This document shows positions 50,001 to 60,079 of a DNA stretch of 64,000 nucleotides, piece after piece. Where the stretch lies: contig JAMWET010000769.1 in NCBI GenBank assembly GCA_024036415.1, positions 272,501-336,500 on the forward strand. The letters are read 5' to 3'. This DNA is from Prochilodus magdalenae. Lineage: Eukaryota; Chordata; Actinopteri; Characiformes; Prochilodontidae. The position numbers and the translations under genes are program-made. Each line of letters begins with the position of its first letter. The first letter of the stretch is position 1. Under the pieces are notes generated by a model, which worked only from the letters and a program-made list of their open reading frames with translations, had not been told where the DNA came from and made no database searches.

Positions 50001-50782
50001 TGGTGCGAACAGTCAGACAGTCCTGTTTCCCACATTGCTTACCTCTGCGTGATATGAGTGGTGCTGCAGTGACTCTAAGGCTTGAGTGTGACGACCATTC
50101 ATCACAGCATCTGTGCCGTGGAGCTGTTTAGCAGACCTCCTGGAAATTCTCAGCAATCACTAAAAAGCTCTTTAGATTGTGTCATCCATTTTTCTGAGAT
50201 AGTGATATATGAGATATAGGTGTTAAAAGCATGTGCGTTTGGTTCCCCCGGCAGAACCTCCTGGAATGTAAGCGTTAAGGCTCATTTATGTAGGACTGAG
50301 CCTTTACTCTGAGTCGGTACTCTGCGTTAATACACTCCATATTTGTGCACGCTCTGAAAGCTTATAGACGCACATAAAACTAAAGGTGTACCACTGAAAA
50401 TCATAGGTGCAGCATAGCCAGACGTACACTGGTTTCTCATATTGGTAATATGACACGCCATCCACTTGTCATTCTCAGTATTTAATGGCGTAACAGACCA
50501 TCATCGTCCACAGTGCTGCCTTTTCATCGCCGTCATAGAAATTACAATTACAAGCTCCTCCACCGCTGCCCTCTAGTGGACATAACATCCATTTCAGGCC
50601 TGGAAGCATGTGGGCAGTGAAACTGACAGTGTTTGAAATGGAGCTTACATGACTACTCAGTAGGGACATGCCAGACTGCTCTACTGAAACTTGTTCTATA
50701 CAGGATAAGAGTTTAATTCTGAAGGCTTCATCTCTTCACTACAGGTGTGGACAACACTTACATCGCCCTGACCATTAAATAA
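46269..50782 (+). CDS. SRCR-Ig-Ig type I membrane receptor, complete, 394 residues
   Basis: Seven coding exons are all joined in phase 1: 46269-46302, 47021-47056, 47180-47494, 47724-48020, 49187-49501, 49770-49919 and 50745-50782 (1185 nt with stop). Residues 1-22 are a signal peptide (MEDILLIITLLGCSLAVLDV). Residues 24-128 are one scavenger receptor cysteine-rich domain (VRLGSVDG, WGTVCSRGWD, DAGVEC) with eight cysteines, the group B pattern. Residues 129-227 and 228-332 are Ig-like domains with cysteine pairs FTC/YSC and VTC/YYC and several N-glycosylation sequons (NIT, NAS, NVT, NGT). Residues about 341-363 are a transmembrane helix, followed by basic CKRVRK and the tail CVDNTYIALTIK. YIAL fits an endocytic YxxL motif, but residue -2 is N, so it is not a consensus ITIM. 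A surface pattern-recognition or leukocyte receptor is likely by family. I do not recognise a mammalian orthologue. Confidence 0.87.
46447..46850 (+). repeat. Unclassified dispersed repeat, copy 2 (in SRCR-Ig intron 1)
   Basis: It carries TTGGTGTAAAATGGTTCAGA, GGAACCAGGGCTTATCCTGT-CTACAACACAAA, CCCTGCATGTATGCCTCCAT and CTATCATAAAACAACATCTC in the same order as the copy at 37811-38200. Confidence 0.65.
48150..48345. repeat. Two-copy repeat in the SRCR-Ig intron, related to 27120-27230
   Basis: CCCCTACACTTCCTGTAGTG-TACTACAATCTGTCAGA at 48166 is followed by CTTCACTTCCTGGTATATTA-CAATATGTCAGA at 48274. A third relative, CCCTACACTTCCTATAGCAT-ATTATAATCTGTCAGAA, is at 27130 in the prkcz region. Confidence 0.6.
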
Positions 50783-51894
50783 AACGAGAATGACGTCCGG
50801 TAAGAAAACATATTTTACACCAATATCTCTTATTTATTGTTATTTATAACAGCATCTGCTGAACCAAACAGAACCGTGCATGCTACTCTGTGCTTACAGG
50901 ATTCAGAGCTGGATGTGTTTTTACTCTAAACTGACCAAATCGGAGGTGAAGAATAAGCCAAAGCAGTAAGAACAGCTTCGACTGGGATGTTAATAGACTA
51001 CGAACCCTTAAAGCGGCATTTCCAACGCTAACCCAGAGACGTTCTTGCAGAAAGCCCTCTCCAATTTTTCTGAAATATTTCTGGAGTCAGTTGTGAAAAT
51101 GAGTTCTTCCAGGCTGTTACAGGTACTTTCACCAAACTGTGAAAAGTCGGGGGTTTTGTACATTTATACGTTTGTTTTGTTGGGTAACTTATTTATTTTT
51201 TTTCTACTTCAGTTATTTAATATTCTTTTCCCTTTTTGAGATTTTTTTTCTCTGAACAAAGCCTCCATTGACACGTCCATTCCACGTTATGGGAGGCCAA
51301 GAAAAAAAAACTGTACCTTCAGCACTGTGCAGCACCTAAACAGCACTAATGAAGCTAGCGATGATGTCTATTCGGCTAAATCAGCCAGTTAGCCTAAATA
51401 TGAACACTAAAACTGTTTATTTAGTGCATTATGAATGAGTAACGTTCCTTACAGAAAAACACACGTGAAGTGTCTAAAAACCACATGATCACAATAAACA
51501 CATCATGTAACGCATTTCTGATGTCATGGCCTGAGTCATCGAACAGTCGGACCGTTTTTCATGTGTTTAAAAAAATAATGTGATCGTTCTCGTAAACTTC
51601 AGGAGGTTTTTTCTGTAAGAGGTGAAGCAGAGATGCTGTAAAACACAGTATTAAACTCACTTCAGTAGTTACAGAGACAGTAATCAGTCAAGCAAGTCAT
51701 ATGTAGTCAATCATCCGGGACATGTTGGATGGTTTGCTTCTTTATTTTTAGCCCCAGAGCTATTGTAGCTAACAAGTAGTGGAAGCTTATACCACACCAA
51801 TTAGCATGATGCTAACTGGAGGCCTATCATGATTATAATCACAATCTGATTAAAATACAGATTAAGCAGTGACTCATAATTCAAAATACATCCA

Positions 51895-52550
51895 GCCAAA
51901 TGTCACAAATGTTACAATTTACACATACAGTTAGCACTACTGGCTAGGCTAATGCTCAAATTACACTACGTATTTACATATACAGTTAGCACCTTTGGCT
52001 AATGCTAACAATATTTACACCACATATTTACACTTGCAGTTAGCACTACTGGCTAACGTTCAAATTATTCACACTGCGTATATACACATACAGTTAGCAT
52101 CTTTGGCTAATGCTAACAATATTTAGACAGCATATTTACACATACGGTTAGCACTACTAGTTAAAGCTAAAAATATTTACACATACAGTTAGCACCATTA
52201 TTCACTAATTCTGAAAATATTTACACTGCATATTTACACTTCAAGTTAGCAGTACTGGCTAATGCTAAAAATATTTACACATACAGTTATTACCATTGGC
52301 TAATGCTAAAAATACTTATATATTTACACATACTGTTAGCACTACTGGCTAATGCTAAAATTATTTACGCATACAATTAGCACCATTGGCTAATGCTAAC
52401 AATATTTACACTGCAACTTTACCCATACAGTTAGCATCACTGGCTAATGCAAAAATGATTTACGCATACAGTTAGCACCATTGGCTAATGCTAACAATAC
52501 TTACATTGCATATTTACACATACAGTTAGCAAAATTGGCTAATGCTAATA
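51895..52550. repeat. Degenerate tandem repeat with TTAGC core, about 40-75-bp unit
   Basis: Units of TATTTACACATACAGTTAGC-ACCATTGGCTAATGCTAAAA-AT recur about twelve times with frequent changes. The unit contains the small inverted repeat TTAGC...GCTAA. Confidence 0.8.
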
Positions 52551-52976
52551 TGTTTTCAGTTCTACTACATGTTGGCTGCATAGCCTCCAGTGCTAAAACT
52601 ACAGGACGTAAAATGAACCATGTCCTGGTTGATTGACTGACTACACTTAGTGCAGATGGGGTTTTGGGGTACTGGAGGATGGGTGTGGTGTGGTGGGGGG
52701 GTTAACTATCGCTTTAATTCACATTACATGCTGTACAGCTCCACTTATTAGCTGAGCTGGAGAGGTTTTTACATTTTTGATCAAAACAGTGTAAAAGCAT
52801 AATTTTAAACACGACCAGTATTTCAGCTGCTCAGTGGAACAGGAGTAGAGAACTCTAGTTTCCAGGCGAGTAGAATTAAAATATGTCCAACAGAAATAAG
52901 AGAACATCTGTATGAACTGCTGTTAATCTCAATGTCCGTATGTTCTATGTTATGCAAACCAAAGACCGTCCACACC

Positions 52977-53416
52977 GACTGGCCACTTCATTACATCCAG
53001 TTTATCAGCTCCGCTTACCATACAGGTAATACAGGTACTTTGTAGTTGTGCTAGTGAGAGTGGATCAGACACAGCAGTGCTGCTGGAGTGTGTAAACACT
53101 GTCCACTCACTGTCCACTCTAATAGACACTCCTAACTTGCTGGCCCAGCTTGTAGATGTAAAGTCAGAGACTATGGCTGTGCAGTGTAGACCATCCTCTA
53201 GTCACACTAACACGTCACTACCATATGTGTCACTGCAGTGCTGAAAATGTAAACTTAAACATACAAAACCTTTTCTGTGGTGGTCCTGAGGGGGTCCTGA
53301 CCTTCGAAGAACAGTGCTACAGATTATAAAGAAACAGAGGGATCACAGTCTGTAATTATAGAACTACAAAGTGCCCCTATAGAGGAGCTGATGGACATAA
53401 TGAAGTGACCAGTCAG
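52977..53416. mobile_element. Fold-back (MITE-like) repeat, about 440 bp
   Basis: The left end ACTGGCCACTTCATTA ... CAGCTCC ... ACTTTGTAGTTGTG is mirrored at the right end, where the reverse complement reads ACTGGTCACTTCATTATGTC ... CAGCTCC ... CACTTTGTAGTTCTA. The arms are imperfect and about 70-90 bp long. There is no coding sequence. It lies within the presumed 3' UTR or flank of the SRCR-Ig gene. Confidence 0.65.
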
Positions 53417-54559
53417 TGCACGCTTCAGCTGTTTGTTCCTAAAGGTACAGTCCTGTCAGTACTAATGGTGCAAACAGTCAGTGAAAGCAAATAGCCACCA
53501 GTTAGCATGCTAAAACACACAACATGCTAAGTGGTGAGTTTTAGCTCTTCTTCATTTTTAGAAACAGTAACAGGCAGAGCTGAACTGTTTCAGCCGTACG
53601 TGAAGGCTATCCACATATGGACCTCATAACAGATCTATAAGCTCTGAATAAGATATTTAAGAAAAGGAAGATTTCAGGATTTATGAACAGCTTATGTCAG
53701 TATTTGCAGGATAATCCAAGACAAAGGTCTTGAACCCGGTCTCCAGACCCCCTAGACAGTCCACATTTTTATTAGGTGATAGCTAAAATGTGGACACTTT
53801 GGTGGGGAGCTGAAGATCGGCTTAAACGACGTTTATGAAATAAATGACATTATATTTACAGAAAGGCTCATAAACTAAAACGACCATTCCTCTGTTATTA
53901 AACTTGTAAGCCCATTTAACATCATCAGTTCTGAAGAGGAAGCTTCTGATCATCTCATCTTCATTAAAATAATCACCTTCATACTGTTTTTCTATAATCG
54001 ATACAGTATCACTTTGGTTTGAGGGCATCTTTCATAGAACTGCTGCTGAATATGTAGATCTGTATTACACCCACTGTCTAAAAAGTTGTAATAACTGCAT
54101 TATAAACAGTATGCTCTAGTATTGCTTTCTTTATATGTTATTCAGTGTTACGTATGTGTCCTGAATCACTCTTCAAACTGTATCTGAAGCCGCTGAGGTC
54201 AGTTACAGATCAGTCATTTCAGGTGTTTGTTTTTTCTCTCTTATTGATACTTTGATTGAATTTTTTATTCCAACAATAAAAGTCAGTTTTGGTAAAGATG
54301 TGTGGGTTTTTTATCATGAGCAGATTTTTAAAGGATTTTAAGGTTTAATGATTTTTCTTTAATGACTTTTGACACCTCAAATCTGCTTTATTGAGTCGTG
54401 TGAAGGTAAACGTCGGGGAATTGGCATTAAATAAGCATGACAGGAAACTATTCGCAGACTGAAAGGAGAAATCTATTGTTCAGGATGCTTAGAAATGAAA
54501 GTCAGAATCTAAAAGTTATGATTTTCTACAGTCATTTAAAATGTCCAAGTTTGTTTTTT

Positions 54560-54620
54560 TACACACACATAATACACACAAACACACACACACACACACG
54601 TGTGTGTATATATATTTGTA
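54560..54620. repeat. (CA)n microsatellite between the convergent genes
   Basis: A CA run followed by GTGTGTATATATAT, forming a small imperfect palindrome ACACGTGTGT. Confidence 0.85.
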
Positions 54621-55069
54621 TATTGTAAACCTCAGAGAAGTATCACAGAGGGGACCATCCTGACCATTCACAGCTCCTGTATCATGTAATTCAACAGAGC
54701 TGATTAAAACACCTCAGCAACATTAAATATAATGATATCAACATAATCACAGAACTCATATTCTGTCTGTAGTGCACAGCTCTCAGTCTTGGTGCTCAGT
54801 GAACCACACCACAACACTTTTCTGACTCATTTCTGTACTTCCTCCTGAAACCTTCTGTAACAAAACAGACTGATAAAAACAGGTGACTGCTGGTGGTCTT
54901 TTCAGCTGCCGTATACCAAAAAATACCACTAATAATATAATAATGATGAAGATAATAATTGAGGTAAAGTGAGTGTTAACGGTTTAACAAATCCAGTTCA
55001 TACAGTTTAATTTAAAAACATTCGAATATCTAAAAACTATAAACACAAGCACACTGTTGATTTGAGCCT

Positions 55070-57855
55070 TTATGTGAGTCGTCTGAAGGGCTCTGTCTCT
55101 GCTGGTTCCATGTGGATGAAGATAAACACCAGAATCCCAAGAACAATCAGGAACAACAGAACCTGCAGCCACAGCGGAACAAATCGTCCTGAACTTCTCT
55201 CTGAGCTCGATCCGTGCTGAGTTTCGTATTTCGGTGCCGAGTGCTGATACAGATTCCTTTGACTTCTGTAAACAACCGGCCTGCAAAGATTACAAACATG
55301 TAATTAAATTTATTTATCTCTCTGCGTTTGATTGTATTTTATTTGTTATTTCTTTTTTATCTGACTCATTCTAACTGGAAGGTTTCAGAAATAAAGTTAT
55401 TTATTTATTTAAAACCTGAGCTGAACCAAAAAGACATCACTTACTCATCGACAGTGTCCAGTTCTTCATATTCGGATGGCAGGACCGGGTTTGTCCTGAT
55501 TGACATTAGAAACACAGTTCTCAGATGTGCGATGTAACAACTTCCACATTAATTATTATTATACTAATAATGAATAAATAATTTACCTCCACTTATCAGC
55601 AAAATGCTCTTGTCTCAACTACAGTAATGGGAACAGAGATTATGATGACTTAAGACATGAAATCTCTTTAATAACTGACATAAATTAATATCTGTATGAG
55701 ACAATAATAATAATATTAATAATAAAGACTGAGCAGCTGTTCATTCCTGGCATTACAGATCCTCACCATGATCTTGCCATCTCATTTAGGAACTCCTTGA
55801 TCACCCCAACTGAAGATGCAAGAAGCCTTGGTGTGATTCTGGATGACCAGTTATCGCTCGTAGCTCATATAATGAACCTGACTCGGTCATGCAGATTCCT
55901 CCTCTACAACATCTGGAAGATTCGCTCGATCCTCTCTCAGGAGGCCACCCAGCTACTTGTCCAGTCTCTGGTCATTTCAAGGCTAGACTACTTTAACTCA
56001 ATCCAGGCTGGTCTGCCTCTATGGGCCATCGCTGGTCCAGAATGCTGCAGCTCGACTGATCTTCCCAAGTTTACCCACGTGACTCCACTGCTGCGCTCCC
56101 TTCACTGGCTTTCTGTTGCTGCCTGGATCAGATTTAAAACTGATGCTGGCCTGCAAAGCCAAGAATGGACCAGCCCCTTCCTACCCTATAGCAATGGTTA
56201 AGAGTCGATCTGTACCCCAAGCCCTTCAAGGTTTAAGTACAGCTCGACTTCCATCCCTGAAGATGACTGGAAGACAAGCGCCCAGATTCTTCCTGGTTCC
56301 CAGATGATGGAATGAACTTCCACTGGCTGTCCTAACAGCTGAGTCTTCAAGCGCGGTCTAAAGATTCATCTTTTTGTAAAGCACTTAAGTGAGTGAGCAC
56401 TCATAGAGGTGTGTACTGATATGCCTTGGCACTTATACTGACCATAACCTTCTCTATAGGTATGAGTGCTGGGTTAGGGTTGCCAGGTAGTGCACTTATG
56501 CTTATATATGTCTGTGTGTTGTTCTCTTTGGGTATCAGCGCTGGCCCTTGTTCGTGCAGTGTCTGAGCTCATGGCGAGTTTTAGACTCTAACCTTCCTGT
56601 ACTAGCTGGGAAACATTATCCAACAGAACACAAAGCACAGTGGTAAGTCGCTCTGGATAAGAGTGTCTGCTAAATGTATTAACTCACAGGTTTGCGATGA
56701 TGAATGTAAGTGATGTCCTCATCTGTAAAGTGACAATTATAGTTAATTCTGCATTGTTATTATTATTATTATCATTATTATTAAAATGATTCAGTGCTTC
56801 ATACAGAATCGATCTGAAGGTGACAGGTAAATGAACCAGAATCAATAATTATAATAAACAATACACTGATTTGGAATTAAACCTAATCACAGTGTAATAG
56901 AAACCCTCAGAATAAATATATTTAATATAAATATAAGAAATAATATCCAATATCTAAAACACTGAACAGGTTTCAATATTCAAATACTGGTCTTACCCTC
57001 CTCTCTGTAAAGCCCTCGGTATGATGGGGGTTTAGACCTTCTCTCTTTAGCCATCGCTTCTCTCAGCTTCTTCTCATAAAGCGCTCTGGTGGAATCTGAC
57101 GAACAACAAAAACATAAAATCATAAAATAATTAATTCAACTATAATTTAACATCTGGAACTGAACTTACCCAGAGGTTAAAGAGTGTAACTCAGAGGGGC
57201 TAAGCTCGTAACTCAGGGGGTCTAGATCTAACAGTCAATGTGTGGTGTCAAAGGTCACAGATATGCTTGCTTTTTTACAAAAAATACTTCAGATAAAAAA
57301 ATTACAATAACTGAACTGACATGTTTTGCAGTCTCCTCTGGTATGTTACTTTGGAATGCTTCACACATTGTTTAAAAAGGTGTGTTCAGCCGTTTCTGAT
57401 CAGGAAGTTTTACATATTAAAAAGCTCTGTCTGTTCTACACAACCTCTGAGACAACTTCATCACTTTTAGAGGCTCTGCTAAAACCATTAGTTAGTAAAT
57501 GGCAGTTCCTAAGAAACTCTTACACTCACAAGCAGCAGCTGCTCACTAAACCTAGATATGTTTCATTTAAATTTCCCAACAATCTGCATTACAAAGTCTG
57601 TACAACCCGGTCCCCACTTGTGTAACGCAGCTGAAGCTGGTGCTAACATCAGTCCTGAAACTGGATGTCTGAGTTAACTGTGACTCTGGGTGAGCTCGTT
57701 GACTAAACACTGATATGAATATGAAAGAAGTATAAATACAGTTTAAATAGCTAAATAAAAAAAATGATCTTACCAACGACAGGACCGTGTTTAATCCCAT
57801 AATCGTCCAACATCCAGCTGATCTCCTGCGCAGTCTTATTGCTCAGCATCGCCAT
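55070..57855 (-). CDS. emd: Emerin, LEM-domain inner nuclear membrane protein, complete, 169 residues
   Basis: Six minus-strand coding exons are phase-consistent: 57774-57855, 56997-57095, 56688-56722, 55587-55618, 55445-55495 and 55070-55280 (510 nt with stop). Residues about 4-45 form a LEM domain (AQEISWMLDDYGIKHGPVV, then DSTRALYEKKL), the fold that binds BAF (banf1). A short linker ends YEELDTVDE. Near the C-terminus, VPLW leads into a single hydrophobic segment (about 136-157) and a 12-residue lumenal tail. This tail-anchored layout and the VPLW lead-in match emerin rather than LAP2, MAN1 or LEMD1. By family it sits in the inner nuclear membrane and links lamins, BAF and chromatin. The linker is shorter than in human emerin. 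An acceptor-like site ends at 57896, so a noncoding first exon probably lies farther right. Confidence 0.9.
55587..55618 (-). CDS. emd: emd 32-nt microexon
   Basis: It was found because the flanking exons do not join in frame: the exon at 56688-56722 ends in phase 0 and the one at 55445-55495 needs two extra bases. This segment has acceptor TTACTGTAG, donor GTAAAT and exactly 32 nt (LRQEHFADKW plus two bases). Including it gives an uninterrupted frame, HHRKPLRQEHFADKWRTNPV. Confidence 0.65.
55735..56685 (+). mobile_element. 5'-truncated L2-like LINE inside an emd intron
   Basis: The plus strand reads SLGVILDDQLSLVAHI, TRSCRFLLYNIWKIRSILSQ, VISRLDYFNSIQAGLP and FTHVTPLLRSLHWLSVAA, the C-terminal part of the reverse transcriptase of L2-type elements. 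The 3' end is the L2-like TCGCTCTGGATAAGAGTGTC TGCTAAATG. The catalytic YADD part is absent because of 5' truncation. It lies antisense to emd between the exons at 55587-55618 and 56688-56722. Confidence 0.8.
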
Positions 57856-57895
57856 CAGAGCTATAGAGCCGTTATAGAGACGAGCTACAGTCTTT
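57774..57895 (-). CDS. emd: emd first coding exon with short 5' UTR
   Basis: The acceptor TTTCCTCAG ends at 57896 and the ATG is at 57855. The exon encodes MAMLSNKTAQEISWMLDDYG and IKHGPVV, and ends in phase 1 at GTAAGA. Upstream codons stay open but carry no emerin-like sequence, so the M at 57855 is preferred. Confidence 0.8.
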
Positions 57896-58474
57896 CTGAG
57901 GAAAGTGAAAGTAGATTTAGAAAAAAGACCCAAGAGTTCCTCTTCTTCATTACGCTGGGAGTTTTATGCCTTTACTTCTATTTATGATGGACTGGAAAGT
58001 ACAGAGAACACAACACTTCATTTCTCACATATTAAAACTAAAAAGCTTTTGTTCACTGCTGCATATGACAAAACTGTGAAAAGCTCCATTATGATAATGA
58101 TTATTATTTACCTAAATGAAAATATTTAGTCCTTAATGAACCCCAGCTAAACCAGATCTTTACTCCAGTCCATCCTCTAATGGGTAATAACTGATTACTT
58201 GGCTCAGGTGTGTTAGGAAACATCAGATAAGATCAATAAATGTGGACTGAGTCTTAAATGACTGGACTGGTAACCTCTGACCGAAACAGGCAGAATATTA
58301 AGTACAGTAAGTTTTGTATTGCTGTTTATAGGTTTCATTTGCGTAGCCTACATAACGATTTAGCGCCAGTGCAGCCAAACAGCTCACAATAAAACTAAAA
58401 CTATATTTAATCTAATTTTAATTTTACTAACATACAGTCTAAACGGTTTGGATTTCTAACAGCACGAAGCCGAA

Positions 58475-58600
58475 GTCTTCTTGAAACTGTCCGTTCCACC
58501 TTAAATGGTGGGGCAGTTTTAGTCTAGCGCCTCGGACAGTAGTAAGTAACCGCTGAGCTATTTAAGGTGGAACTGAAAATTCGAAAATGAAAGCAAGTCG
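58475..58600. mobile_element. Palindromic MITE, second copy
   Basis: GAAACTGTCCGTTCCACCTT is mirrored by CTATTTAAGGTGGAACTGAA, about 70 bp away. It is the same core motif as the element at 42080-42213, in decayed form, upstream of emd. Confidence 0.55.
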
Positions 58601-58739
58601 AGAGCGAGCAAACAGCATACATGTCGGCTTGGATGGTTTATTTCATACTGATGTTTAGTGATATCTTATACCTTACTCTGATTATTTATAGATAATTAGA
58701 TAGATAGTTTATTTGAAATAAAGAGCTCGTACATTCCAG

Positions 58740-58830
58740 AAACCGCGCTGCTCCTCTGCTGCTCTATGCTGGATTGAAGGATGTAAACAAACGCGTTTCC
58801 GCTGCCAGGCGGAAGTTGTCCTGGCTAGCA
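58740..58830 (-). promoter_or_regulatory. Candidate emd promoter / first exon region
   Basis: This short CpG-containing stretch has a GCGGAAG-like ETS site and CGCGTTT. It is the only GC-rich island upstream of the emd coding start. No TATA box or clear donor was identified, so the call rests on position and composition. Confidence 0.25.
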
Positions 58831-58839
58831 GCCGTGCTA

Positions 58840-60075
58840 TTGATTCACTGAATATAATTGTACAATAAATAAAGTTAATTGTCTTTTAAAGAAATCATTC
58901 ATGTAGAATAGGCTTTCAACATAAAGCTGGATATGAAGTTTACAGTGTCTTAGCATAAATAATGGCGCCTGTCCGCTCCAGGATACGAATACCATATCCA
59001 CATCAACAGTGACAAAACAAAAACAGACAAGTCGTGTCTGTGACCTACTGGATTAATTCACAAAAGAAATACATTAATGCAGGTTAATTAGTTTTTATTT
59101 ATTTATTTTCCTATATTGAAGGTAACTACGACATACAAAGTAGATTTTTTATTATTGAAGGAAATATATAGCATAACATACACCAGCCAGGGAGTGTTGA
59201 TACATATTAAATATTACAAATAGTAATATATACAGTACATCCAAACTCTTTTAGCTTTCTTCTTACCTCTTTCTATTTCTAAACCACACAGATACAACAA
59301 TATTCAATAATCATTTCCCTAAAATATCATTAACAAGGTACATGTGTTGTGTTAATTTCTGAGTCACTTTTTATTTTTTTTTATATACAGGAGGTTTATC
59401 ACACACTGAAACACAGTATTGAAATACACATAACTAAACACAAAAGATGAATCAGCTAAATTGCATTCTTTCATTAGATATGACATTCAGTTTGGATCAT
59501 TTGTTTATACATTTAAGTTTATGAATATACTTTTCCTACACAACCTATATTGCTATGTGCTGAACCTTTAAGAAGCTGTAGCGTTTATTATGAGGTTTTA
59601 ACAAAAAATAACATTATTTGATTGTGACTCCAGGTGTATCAGAAAATGTACAGTATGTCAATGAAAAGCAGTAAATAGTTTAACTAATAATATTGCCAAC
59701 AAAAAACTTCTAAAATGAAAATTCCTGTTAATCCAAATAACACCTTCATATATAGAAATGACTCTGTTTTGATGCTACAGCTATGCAAACTCATATAGAA
59801 ATGGTTTTCCAATATATGACATATTTACATTTAGGCATTTAGCTGACGCAGAGCGGCTTACAAGGTTATTTGTATTACAGGTAGCCAGCTGAGTGCTAGG
59901 AGTCTCGCCCAAGGACTCTTATTGGTTTAGCTCAGCATTTGCAATCTAGACTGGGACTCAAACCCCGTCTCCCACATAGGGTGATAGCTCTCTGCGGGGT
60001 AGTGGTGAGCCACACCAACCACATAACATACAACTTATAGCATATCAGCATCCCTTACGGATTTCCTTTAAATCC
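58840..60075. other. AT-rich flank right of emd; LINE/SINE tail fragment at 59825-60025
   Basis: 59825-60025 reads TTTACATTTAGGCATTTAGC-TGACGCAGAGCGGCTTACAA and GAGTCTCGCCCAAGGACTCT-TATTGG, the reverse of a common teleost L2-type 3' end or SINE. The rest shows no gene. Confidence 0.5.
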
Positions 60076-60079
60076 AAGC

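Larger units (their letters stand above)
50783..54290 (+). other. Probable 3' UTR of the SRCR-Ig gene
   Basis: After the stop at 50782, a GTAAGA donor at 50800 and an acceptor ending at 50899 (TGCTTACAG) predict one intron in the 3' UTR. Candidate poly(A) signals AATAAA occur at 51493-51498 and 54275-54280; the latter lies just before T/G-rich sequence. The region contains a degenerate tandem repeat (51895-52550) and a fold-back repeat (52977-53416), so the shorter 3' end may be the real one. Confidence 0.4.

Noticed and set aside
46269..50782. Naming the receptor CD5, CD6 or CD163
   Set aside because: Those have several SRCR domains and no Ig domains. Here a single SRCR is followed by two Ig domains, so no symbol was assigned.
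57751..57933. Using the upstream methionine at 57933 for emd
   Set aside because: An AG acceptor lies between it and the LEM domain at 57896-57897, and the extra residues (FSKSTFTFLRKT) have no emerin-like character.
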